Source of the DNA: JAVVUQ01 sp036653075
Lineage (GTDB): Bacteria > Bacillota > Clostridia > Christensenellales > CAG-314
Direction of reading: 5' to 3'
Assembly: GCA_036653075.1 (NCBI GenBank)
Contig: JAVVUQ010000078.1
Coordinates: 1-7,002 of the forward strand
Length of the DNA: 7,002 nucleotides
The notes below the pieces were generated by a model. That model worked only from the letters and a program-made list of their open reading frames with translations. It searched no databases and was not told the origin of the DNA. The position numbers and the translations under genes were made by a program. Below are positions 1 through 4,525 of the stretch, in pieces. The stretch's first letter is position 1. The number at the start of each line of letters is the position of its first letter.

Positions 1-40
1 CCTATATTCCAAAAAATGTAAAGGAGAAAACTAAAATTAC

Positions 41-136
41 AACAATAATTGCAACACTACGTAAACAAGCAAAACAATAATTGCAACACTACGTAAACAA
101 GCAAAACAATAAATGTAATACTATGTAAAATATCAA
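41..136. repeat. 32-bp tandem repeat, three copies
   Basis: The units are 41-72, 73-104 and 105-136. The first two are identical and begin AACAATAATTGCAACACTAC. The third keeps the phase but carries several substitutions (AACAATAAATGTAATACTAT). There are no unique spacers between copies, so this is a minisatellite and not a CRISPR array. No function is evident. It is the first of several unrelated arrays in the window. Confidence 0.9.
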
Positions 137-195
137 ATATAGCGACTAAAACAATATGTAGCGACAAAATTATCTATTAAATTAAAACTAAATTA

Positions 196-235
196 AAGGC
201 GCATCGATAGCTGACTGAAAGCCATCGCGCGCCTT
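196..235 (+). ncRNA. GC-rich hairpin, possible structured leader RNA
   Basis: AAGGCGC (196-202) pairs with GCGCCTT (229-235). Inside it CGAT (205-208) pairs with ATCG (224-227), and GC (210-211) pairs with GC (221-222), around a loop of about 9 nt. This is a strikingly GC-rich patch in an otherwise AT-rich intergenic region, which in such genomes usually marks a structured RNA or terminator. There is no T-run after it, so it does not look like an intrinsic terminator read rightwards. GAGGAGG follows 5 nt later. I do not recognise a known riboswitch class. Confidence 0.4.
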
Positions 236-240
236 ATATA

Positions 241-271
241 GAGGAGGGTTATGAATATTATAAATGTATAA
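241..271 (+). other. Strong Shine-Dalgarno with a 6-codon mini-ORF
   Basis: GAGGAGG (241-247) lies 3 nt ahead of an ATG at 251, in a frame that reads MNIINV and stops at 269-271. The ribosome binding site is as strong as those of the real genes here, yet the frame is only six codons. It may be a leader peptide, the remnant of a lost gene start, or chance. The position directly after the GC-rich hairpin favours a common regulatory or remnant origin. Confidence that it is translated is low. Confidence 0.2.
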
Positions 272-300
272 ATCTCTTGATAAATGCTAATTAAATTGAA

Positions 301-337
301 AAATAAGCTATTTTATTAATTAAATAATCGCTTATTT
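301..337. other. AT-rich hairpin upstream of dapB
   Basis: AAATAAGC (301-308) is perfectly complementary to GCTTATTT (330-337). TATTT (309-313) pairs with AAATA (322-326), leaving an 8-nt loop and a 3-nt bulge, for about 13 base pairs in all. It could be an A/U-rich transcription terminator for a transcript arriving from the left, or an element of the dapB leader. The short, mixed T-tract after it makes a terminator call uncertain. Confidence 0.35.
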
Positions 338-459
338 AATTTATTGCACTACTCATACTTTGCTTTTTTGAAAATAATTTAATTGCCACATCAAATTTTG
401 TTTAATTCAATCAAATTGTAAACTCAATAATTAATTATGTTAACCATTAAGGAGTTTTT

Positions 460-1128
460 ATGAAAATTGTAATTTGCGGTATTCTCGGTAAAATGGGAAC
501 ACTTACGCATACTTATGCACGTAAATTGGGAATCACTGTTTTAGCTGGAATCGATACTATTGATACAACATTATTAGATACGCCCGTATACGATAGCTTA
601 AACAAATTAAATTGCTCATTTGATTGCATTGTAGATTTTTCTCATCACAATCTCACCGAAAATTTAGTATCCTATTCGCTTACCTACGCCATACCTCTTT
701 TGATATGCACAACAGGACAGACAGATTACGAGTTAAAATTAATATCCGACGCTTCTTGCCTTGCGCCGATTAAACTTGTTCGTAATACGCTCAGCGGAAT
801 GTCTATTTTTTCAAAACTCGTACATTCCGCCGATGAGCTTTTAAATAGTTCTTTCGACTGTGAGTTAATTGAAACTCACCATAAGCATAAAACTGATGCT
901 CCAAGCGGTACTGCTATCACCCTTTCAGAAAATATCCACCGCCCTTGCAATATCCATAGTTTACGTGTCGGAGGCGTTGTCGGACAACACTCTGTCGTCT
1001 TTTGTAACAACTACGAATTGATAACACTATCTCACACTGCTCTCAATCGAGACGCCTTCGCTTGTGGCGCTTTAAACCTTGCCGTTGACCTTGTCAACTC
1101 AACTAAAACAACCACTAATACTAAATGA
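460..1128 (+). CDS. dapB: 4-hydroxy-tetrahydrodipicolinate reductase (DapB)
   Basis: Cytosolic enzyme of the diaminopimelate pathway. It reduces the DapA product with NAD(P)H to tetrahydrodipicolinate, feeding lysine and peptidoglycan synthesis. The 222-residue protein has the N-terminal Rossmann signature GILGKMG (7-13), IVDFSHH (57-63), and the family-defining ETHHKHKTDAPSGTA (138-152). The latter holds the expected catalytic His140 and Lys144 and the substrate-binding Gly150-Thr151. The C-terminal RVGGVVGQH (169-177) and NRDAFACGAL (196-205) also fit. It is shorter than the E. coli enzyme (273 aa), near the lower end of the family. The usual PN(M/F)S(L/I)G segment is divergent (RNTLSG, 108-113). 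The ATG start is supported by AAGGAG (449-454) 5 nt upstream. It stands alone: no dapA or other lys gene is adjacent. The family call is very secure from the motif. Confidence 0.95.
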   Translation: MKIVICGILGKMGTLTHTYARKLGITVLAGIDTIDTTLLDTPVYDSLNKLNCSFDCIVDFSHHNLTENLVSYSLTYAIPLLICTTGQTDYELKLISDASCLAPIKLVRNTLSGMSIFSKLVHSADELLNSSFDCELIETHHKHKTDAPSGTAITLSENIHRPCNIHSLRVGGVVGQHSVVFCNNYELITLSHTALNRDAFACGALNLAVDLVNSTKTTTNTK

Positions 1129-1303
1129 TTTTAAATTTAATCTTCAATAACTTTTTTGTTTTTTAGAGATTTTATTTACTGTATATGTAATCAATTTATT
1201 AGTCGCTTAATGGCAAAAACTATTGCTTATTTTTTATTAGCGTAAAAATTTACCTAACGCTTATCCCGCCATAATTATACAACCAAATAATTGTTATTTT
1301 TAG

Positions 1304-1474
1304 ATGCAGAGGGTGGTGAAAAATTTCTACTAAACATACGCTATTATAAACTTTAACTATAAAAATCTATTAGCGAGGAATTTTACTTTTATTCATTCTT
1401 ACTTACGGTAAGATTGTAACCAAGCTCAAAACCCGTTTGATTAACAGCAACCTGTCAACCTATCCTCTTCTGCT
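1304..1474. ncRNA. Possible structured non-coding RNA (class and strand unknown)
   Basis: The ends can be closed by GCAG-AGG (1306-1312) pairing with CCTC-TT-CTGC (1464-1473). Inside this are four further helices: CGCTA (1339-1343) with TAGCG (1371-1375); TCTTAC (1397-1402) with GTAAGA (1408-1413), a perfect 6-bp stem with a 5-nt loop; TCAAA (1426-1430) with TTTGA (1436-1440); and ACAG (1444-1447) with CTGT (1452-1455). A closed multi-helix arrangement of about 170 nt, richer in GC than its flanks and without a coding frame, is typical of a structured RNA. It does not match 6S, tmRNA, RNase P, SRP or any riboswitch class as I remember them. Short helices arise easily by chance, so this is only a candidate. 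Confidence 0.27.
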
Positions 1475-1832
1475 ATGGCTACATAATAATCCATTAATAT
1501 GAAATAATAATTAAAGTACAATTAACAGCATATTAATTTTTTCCCTTTTTTACCATTTTTATTGCAAGCGCTTAATTTTTAAAACATAGAAATATACCTC
1601 TAAATCATACAAACCTTTTTTGTAGCGTACGAACCTTCAATTAGCATATAAACAATCCGCTAATTCATTAATTTTGAATAATTAATGCGTTATAACTACA
1701 TAATAATAACATTAATATAGTAACTTTACAGTTTAATAGGATTTATATAATGAATAATTCAATTTAAATAAAATTATATATAAAATAATATAAATAAAAT
1801 AATATAAATAAATAAAATAATATAAAAAAATA

Positions 1833-1904
1833 AACTATATAATAAATGAACTATATAATAAATAAACTATATAATAAATAAACTATATAATAAATGAACT
1901 AAGG
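1833..1904. repeat. 16-bp tandem repeat with a TATAAT in each unit
   Basis: The unit is AACTATATAATAAAT plus A or G. The single C recurs at 1835, 1851, 1867, 1883 and 1899, giving four full units and a truncated fifth that runs into the ribosome binding site of the next gene. Each full unit contains a perfect TATAAT (1838-1843, 1854-1859, 1870-1875, 1886-1891). Before it, about 1775-1830, lies a looser run of AAAATAATATAAAT-like units. The array may act as a multiple -10 promoter region, but no good -35 elements are spaced to match. Confidence 0.85.
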
Positions 1905-1911
1905 ATACAAA

Positions 1912-2286
1912 ATGATTAATTTTTTAACTATACTATTCGGTATAATTGCAGGACTTATCGGTGGAATGGGTATGGGCGGAGGCACTTTACTTATACCGCT
2001 TATGAGTACGTTGGGAATTGAACAACATACAATGCAAGCTATTAACTTAATTAGCTTTTTACCTATGTCTTTTGCCGCTATTTATATTCATAATAAAAAT
2101 GGACTTTTAAAAACTACTAAAATAGGATATATAATTATTTCAGCATTAGTCGCTTCGATTATTGGAGCATCTTTAACAGAATTAATAAAACCAGAAGTTC
2201 TCAAAACTTGTTTTGGCATTTTTTTATTACTATTTGGAGTCTATGAAATCTTTTCAGCTGCTTTTGCTTTTAAGAAAAAACGATAA
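1912..2286 (+). CDS. Half-length TauE/SafE (TSUP) family membrane protein
   Basis: Integral membrane protein of the TSUP (TauE/SafE, formerly DUF81) family. Members export sulfite, sulfoacetate or other small organosulfur anions, or are uncharacterised permeases. The 124-residue protein begins with the family hallmark GGMGMGGG (17-24) followed by a hydrophobic LLIPL stretch. It has about four hydrophobic segments (roughly 3-18, 42-58, 71-88, 95-118) and a basic KKKR end. Full-length members are about 250 aa with two homologous halves. This is one half only, matching the short clostridial type that is often encoded as two adjacent genes and would work as a dimer. No partner half lies next to it here. 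The ATG is preceded by AAGGA (1901-1905) at 6 nt; an upstream in-frame ATG at 1894 is followed at once by a stop. The substrate cannot be inferred. Confidence 0.8.
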   Translation: MINFLTILFGIIAGLIGGMGMGGGTLLIPLMSTLGIEQHTMQAINLISFLPMSFAAIYIHNKNGLLKTTKIGYIIISALVASIIGASLTELIKPEVLKTCFGIFLLLFGVYEIFSAAFAFKKKR

Positions 2287-2348
2287 ACTAAAATTATAAG
2301 TATTTTTAAATAACCTATTTTGATAAAACATATGTCTATATGTCGATA

Positions 2349-2378
2349 AGATATATTTTATATAGATATATTTTATAT
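2349..2378. repeat. 15-bp direct repeat, two copies
   Basis: AGATATATTTTATAT occurs twice in tandem (2349-2363 and 2364-2378) in the gap between the convergent TauE-like and ArsC-like genes. Just before it, ACATAT (2328-2333) and ATATGT (2338-2343) can form a small hairpin. Neither looks like a classical terminator. In sequence this AT-rich, two copies is weak evidence of anything more than local slippage. Confidence 0.6.
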
Positions 2379-2447
2379 AAATGTATTAAATAACACATTT
2401 CAATTTAATTTTTTCAATTTTTCTAAAACTTTTTTTAAAAACCTAAA

Positions 2448-2798
2448 TTATAGCCACGTTTTCCATTCCTCTATTTTGTCACCAATAGTTGCCTTTTTGC
2501 TTTCGCAATCTCTAACAATAGGAGTTGTTAATAATTTTGGATAATCAACAAGCAATTGCTTCTTTTCTTCTACGTTTCGTTTAAGATAAGCGACATTAAA
2601 CTGTTCATATAATGGAGATTTTTTATCAAATAATAAGTCAACATCTTTAATTTTTAATAATACCGACTCTATTTCTTTTATTGACATTCCCTTTATACTT
2701 GTATCGATGTATTGATATTTAATTTTTCGTTCTTTAAAAAACCGCTCGGCGCTGCGACTGCCAAAACATTTACTTTTTCCAAATATTTGTATGTTCAT
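2448..2798 (-). CDS. ArsC/Spx-family thioredoxin-fold protein
   Basis: Small cytosolic protein of the ArsC/Spx/YffB superfamily, annotated in Clostridia as an arsenate reductase family protein. The 116 residues start with the beta strand MNIQIFGKSKCF, carrying a single redox cysteine, Cys11, followed by SRSAERFFKERKIKYQYID, as in this subfamily. A cis-proline segment TPIVRD (92-97) and the C-terminal KKATIGDKIEEWKTWL complete the fold. The CXXC pair of Spx is absent (C-F-G-S), so an Spx-type disulfide switch is unlikely. True arsenate reductase activity is also doubtful without ars genes nearby. A glutathione- or thiol-linked reductase role is inferred only from the fold. The start is supported by AGGTGA (minus strand, 2808-2803) 4 nt ahead of the ATG. 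It is convergent with the TauE-like gene and divergent from the DtxR-type regulator. Confidence 0.85.
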   Translation of the reverse strand: MNIQIFGKSKCFGSRSAERFFKERKIKYQYIDTSIKGMSIKEIESVLLKIKDVDLLFDKKSPLYEQFNVAYLKRNVEEKKQLLVDYPKLLTTPIVRDCESKKATIGDKIEEWKTWL

Positions 2799-2827
2799 AT
2801 ATTCACCTATAATTTTATTTATATTTT

Positions 2828-2833
2828 ATCATA
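2828..2833 (-). promoter_or_regulatory. Candidate -10 element for the ArsC-like gene
   Basis: On the minus strand TATGAT (complement of 2828-2833) lies about 30 nt ahead of the start codon. A weak TTAGAA sits 17 nt further upstream as a possible -35. The -10 matches 5 of 6 consensus positions, but the -35 matches only about half. In such AT-rich sequence this is a plausible guess and no more. Confidence 0.25.
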
Positions 2834-2928
2834 TTGCATTTAATTTCTATTTCTAATTTTATTATTAGCGTACGAGATAATTTTTAATTTAATTTTGTTC
2901 GTTTAATTATACTATAAATATATAAACA

Positions 2929-3199
2929 TTGCAATTATAAAAAGACTTACATAGGAAAAAGATNNNNNNNNNNNNNNNNNNNNNNNNNNNNNNNNNNNNN
3001 NNNNNNNNNNNNNNNNNNNNNNNNNNNNNNNNNNNNNNNNNNNNNNNNNNNNNNNNNNNNNNNTTGCTATTATAAATGGACTTACATAGTAAAAAAATTT
3101 GCTATTATAAATGGACTTACATAGTAAAAAAATTTGCTATTATAAATGGACTTGCATAGGGAAAAGATTTGCTATTATAAATGGACTTGCATAGGAAAA
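2929..3199. repeat. 35-bp tandem repeat interrupted by the assembly gap
   Basis: Units with a 35-bp period begin at 3064, 3099, 3134 and 3169, each starting TTGCTATTATAAATGGACTT, with the last one truncated. One divergent unit (2929-2963, starting TTGCAATTATAAAAAGACTT) occupies exactly 35 bases before the gap. The units fall into two subtypes: ACTTACATAGTAAAAAAAT in the first two after the gap, ACTTGCATAGGGAAAAGAT-like in the last two. No unique spacers are present, so this is not a CRISPR array. The real array is probably longer than shown, since the gap sits inside it. Confidence 0.9.
2964..3063. other. Assembly gap of 100 N
   Basis: Exactly 100 undetermined bases, the conventional length for a scaffold gap of unknown size. 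Repeat units of the same 35-bp family lie directly on both sides, so the gap was almost certainly caused by the tandem repeat. The true number of bases may be smaller or much larger. Confidence 0.97.
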
Positions 3200-3301
3200 A
3201 TTAAATTTATAATAGTTAATAAAATGCTCCGTTAGTAATCGCAATTTCACATAATACTTAAAATTAAATTTAAAACTTAATTATGTTTTATTACAAACTG
3301 A

Positions 3302-3330
3302 TTTACTTATGTGTTAATATATGGTAATAT
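3302..3330 (+). promoter_or_regulatory. Candidate sigma-A promoter of the DtxR-type regulator
   Basis: TTTACT (3302-3307) and TAATAT (3325-3330) are separated by exactly 17 nt. A TG at 3322-3323 gives an extended -10 (TGGTAATAT). Transcription would start near 3337, about 30 nt before the ATG. The partial inverted repeat AATAT-ATGGTA-ATATT overlaps the -10 and could be an operator for autoregulation, though in sequence this AT-rich it may be chance. Confidence 0.45.
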
Positions 3331-3365
3331 TATGATACCTATATTAGTTGGAGGTTTGTAGTGAT

Positions 3366-3731
3366 ATGGAAATTCAAGAATCTGGTGAGAATTATTTAGA
3401 AACAATTTTATTTATTAAAGAAAAAAAAGGTAGCGTTCACTCCGTTGATATTGTTGAAGAATTAAATTTGGCAAAATCCAGCGTTTCACGTGGCGTCAAT
3501 ATCCTAAAAGATAGGGGTTATATCACTATGGACAACGATGGCGCAATTAGCTTTACCGAAAGCGGCTATACACGCGCAACCGAATTGGCTGAACGCCACC
3601 ATATTTTAACTGAATATTTCGTCACAATTGGCGTTGATAGATTAATCGCAGAAACCGACGCTTGCAAAATTGAACACGACCTGAGCCGTGAAACTTTTGA
3701 AGCTATAAAAAAACTTGCGTTAAATAAATAA
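3366..3731 (+). CDS. DtxR-family metal-dependent transcriptional repressor (short form)
   Basis: Cytosolic DNA-binding regulator, expected to repress metal uptake genes when loaded with Fe2+ or Mn2+. The 121-residue protein opens MEIQESGENYLETIL, then a winged helix-turn-helix (about 7-65; recognition region around LAKSSVSRGV, 35-44). The dimerisation/metal domain follows with ERHHILTEYF (76-85) and DACKIEH (98-104). By comparison with DtxR and MntR, the likely metal ligands are Glu12, His78, Cys100, Glu103 and His104. Cys at position 100 matches DtxR/IdeR (iron) and not the Glu of B. subtilis MntR. The C-terminal SH3-like domain of DtxR is absent, as in other clostridial short forms. An in-frame TTG at 3348 could extend it by six residues, but GGAGG (3350-3354) lies inside that extension and is placed for the ATG at 3366. 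It sits immediately upstream of feoA-feoB, its most likely target. Confidence 0.9.
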   Translation: MEIQESGENYLETILFIKEKKGSVHSVDIVEELNLAKSSVSRGVNILKDRGYITMDNDGAISFTESGYTRATELAERHHILTEYFVTIGVDRLIAETDACKIEHDLSRETFEAIKKLALNK

Positions 3732-3780
3732 TATTTCATTATAACATTACAATTTTATAACTTGTTCTTTTTATTTGCAA

Positions 3781-3886
3781 ATTATATTAAAAATAGCTAT
3801 GAATAGCTATGTAATTATATTAAAAATAGCTATGAATAGTTATGTAATTATATTAAAAATAACTATCAATAGCTATGTAATTATAT
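3781..3886. repeat. 33-bp tandem repeat, three copies plus a partial
   Basis: Units 3781-3813, 3814-3846 and 3847-3879 start ATTATATTAAAAATAGCTAT, and a partial fourth begins at 3880. Within a unit the palindrome ATAGCTAT occurs twice, 10 bp apart, with point changes in copies two and three. There are no spacers. It lies between the regulator stop codon and the feo promoter. Its role, if any, is unknown; the palindromes could in principle bind protein. Confidence 0.9.
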
Positions 3887-3961
3887 GTTTATTATATACT
3901 CTATAAATTATTAATAAATCTTACTTTGAAAATATAATTTTTAATTATCCTATTAAAACGA

Positions 3962-3990
3962 TTGACAAGTTGATATTATTATATTATAGT
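3962..3990 (+). promoter_or_regulatory. Near-consensus sigma-A promoter for feoAB
   Basis: A perfect -35 TTGACA (3962-3967) is followed after exactly 17 nt by TATAGT (3985-3990), which matches the -10 consensus at five of six positions. The expected start site is near 3997, giving a 5' leader of about 245 nt before feoA. This is the best promoter in the window, and it implies that control of feo must come from a repressor or from the long leader. Confidence 0.7.
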
Positions 3991-4030
3991 GGATAAGGAA
4001 ATTAATGGTTTCTATTTTTTTAAATAACAA

Positions 4031-4046
4031 GTTCGTTATTGCGAAC
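4031..4046. promoter_or_regulatory. Inverted repeat 1 in the feo leader (candidate operator or hairpin)
   Basis: GTTCGTTATTGCGAAC has 5-bp arms GTTCG/CGAAC around 6 nt. It lies about 35 nt downstream of the predicted feo start site. A second, more perfect copy is at 4185-4200, and both are followed by AC and then CTATC. Two matching copies suggest a protein-binding site, with the adjacent DtxR-type repressor as the obvious candidate, or a repeated RNA hairpin. I do not recognise it as a classical DtxR, MntR or Fur box. Confidence 0.45.
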
Positions 4047-4123
4047 ACACTATCATTGATTGTTTATTACAATTTAATCGCTTATTTTATGTAAAAGCAG
4101 TTGTATGAAAATTTTAACGTATA

Positions 4124-4173
4124 TATGAGTGAAAACTCATAGTTTAGGTATGTATGAGTGAAAGCTCTTTTTT
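4124..4173 (+). promoter_or_regulatory. Switch-like hairpin set in the feo leader
   Basis: Segment A TATGAGT (4124-4130) pairs perfectly with B ACTCATA (4135-4141) around a GAAA tetraloop. B is equally complementary to a second TATGAGT, C (4153-4159). C can instead form a weak 4-bp GAAA-loop hairpin with GCTC (4164-4167) that runs directly into six T (4168-4173), like a small terminator. A-B and B-C are mutually exclusive, which is the layout of an attenuator or riboswitch expression platform. The terminator stem is short, so the regulatory reading is an inference. Confidence 0.35.
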
Positions 4174-4184
4174 AAAATAGATTA

Positions 4185-4200
4185 GTTCGCATAAGCGAAC
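4185..4200. promoter_or_regulatory. Inverted repeat 2 in the feo leader (candidate operator or hairpin)
   Basis: GTTCGCATAAGCGAAC is a perfect 6-bp inverted repeat around 4 nt, a better version of the copy at 4031-4046. It ends 30 nt before the feoA Shine-Dalgarno. As RNA it would be a stable small hairpin near the translation start. As DNA it is a compact palindrome suited to a dimeric repressor. The arm order is opposite to the Gram-positive LexA box (CGAAC...GTTCG), so it is not an SOS site. Confidence 0.5.
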
Positions 4201-4242
4201 ACGGGCTATCTAAATAGTACTAAATAATATGGAGGTAAAAAT

Positions 4243-4455
4243 ATGCCAATTGTAGTTGCGCCTATGGGTGTGGATTTAAAAATAGTTAAAATACTTACAG
4301 ACAAAAAGACAAAGAAACATTTAGAAAATTTGGGGTTGACGATAAACTCGACTATAAATATTATATCGTGTAGTGGAAGCAGTGTAATTTGTATTGTACA
4401 AAATGGGCGGCTTGCATTTGATAAAGATATAGCCACTAAAATTTTCGTAGCGTAA
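4243..4455 (+). CDS. feoA: FeoA, ferrous iron transport accessory protein
   Basis: Small cytosolic SH3-like protein that works with FeoB in Fe2+ import. The 70 residues show the clostridial FeoA pattern: an N-terminal MPIVVAPMGVDLKIVKI, HLENLGLTINSTINII (26-41), and the C-terminal RLAFDKDIATKI (56-67), which corresponds to the conserved RLALxxxxAxxI of the family. Length is typical. The ATG has GGAGG (4231-4235) 7 nt upstream. It is followed after 70 nt by feoB on the same strand, so the two genes form a transcription unit. A minus-strand open frame across 4206-4604 is only the shadow of feoA and the feoB start. Confidence 0.93.
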   Translation: MPIVVAPMGVDLKIVKILTDKKTKKHLENLGLTINSTINIISCSGSSVICIVQNGRLAFDKDIATKIFVA

Positions 4456-4509
4456 AGGTTAAAATTTGATAAAATATTTTTATAAAATATGAAAAAGTAG
4501 TTATATTGA

Positions 4510-4517
4510 AAAGGAGG
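4510..4517 (+). promoter_or_regulatory. Ribosome binding site fixing the GTG start of feoB
   Basis: AAAGGAGG ends 8 nt before the GTG at 4526, an ideal arrangement. The residues that follow (KKFALVGNPNSGKT) give the exact N-terminus expected for FeoB, where the G1 loop lies within the first 15 residues. This establishes GTG as the start codon. Confidence 0.85.
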
Positions 4518-4525
4518 TAATTTTA

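Larger units (their letters stand above)
1..459. other. Gene-free region upstream of dapB
   Basis: No open frame of useful length is seen on either strand. The stretch holds a 32-bp tandem repeat (41-136), a short direct repeat of TAGCGAC (140-146 and 159-165), a GC-rich hairpin (196-235) followed by a strong Shine-Dalgarno-like GAGGAGG, and an AT-rich hairpin (301-337). The remainder is AT-rich spacer. I see no lysine riboswitch signature ahead of dapB and no convincing -35/-10 pair. Any upstream gene lies outside the window. Confidence 0.7.
1129..1911. other. Long non-coding region between dapB and the TauE-like gene
   Basis: About 780 bases contain no credible coding frame on either strand. 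The first part is AT-rich with no clear terminator after dapB. AGCGT (1239-1243) and ACGCT (1257-1261) can form a small hairpin. The section from about 1304 to 1474 has higher GC and nested complementary segments, described separately as a possible RNA. From about 1740 to 1905 the sequence is almost pure A and T with 14-bp-like and then 16-bp tandem repeats leading into the next gene. Confidence 0.7.
2799..3365. other. Non-coding region between divergent ArsC-like and DtxR-like genes
   Basis: The left part is plain AT-rich upstream sequence of the minus-strand gene. The middle is a 35-bp tandem repeat (2929 to about 3199) broken by a 100-N assembly gap. The right part holds the promoter and ribosome binding site of the DtxR-type regulator. 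No coding frame is supported. The true length is unknown because of the gap. Confidence 0.75.
3732..4242. other. Non-coding region between the regulator and feoA
   Basis: About 510 bases without a credible gene. In order it holds a 33-bp tandem repeat (3781-3886), a strong promoter (3962-3990), a first GTTCG/CGAAC inverted repeat (4031-4046), a pair of GAAA-loop hairpins (4124-4173), a second GTTCGC/GCGAAC inverted repeat (4185-4200), and the feoA ribosome binding site. No clear terminator follows the regulator gene, so some read-through into feo is possible. Confidence 0.75.

Noticed and set aside
1302..1330. T-box-like GGGTGGT at 1311-1317
   Set aside because: The diagnostic continuation (ACCGCG) is missing, no terminator follows, and the next gene is neither an aminoacyl-tRNA synthetase nor an amino acid gene.
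1304..1474. tmRNA on the minus strand, from a GGTTGACAGG resembling the tmRNA 5' GATTCGACNGG
   Set aside because: No T-arm GGTTCGAATCC, no proper acceptor stem and no tag reading frame are seen; the length is also too short.
2379..2447. Terminator between the convergent TauE-like and ArsC-like genes
   Set aside because: A- and T-tracts are present, but no stem of adequate length or GC content could be found.
2929..3199. Possible CRISPR array at the 35-bp repeats (also considered for the 32-, 33- and 29-bp arrays)
   Set aside because: The units are directly abutting, with no unique spacers, and no cas gene is present.
3971..3985. Fur-box-like TGATATTATTATATT over the feo promoter
   Set aside because: Only the left half resembles the Fur box, and the match is expected by chance in sequence this rich in A and T.
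4185..4200. LexA/SOS box
   Set aside because: The Gram-positive LexA box has CGAAC before GTTCG; here the order of the arms is reversed and no SOS gene is near.
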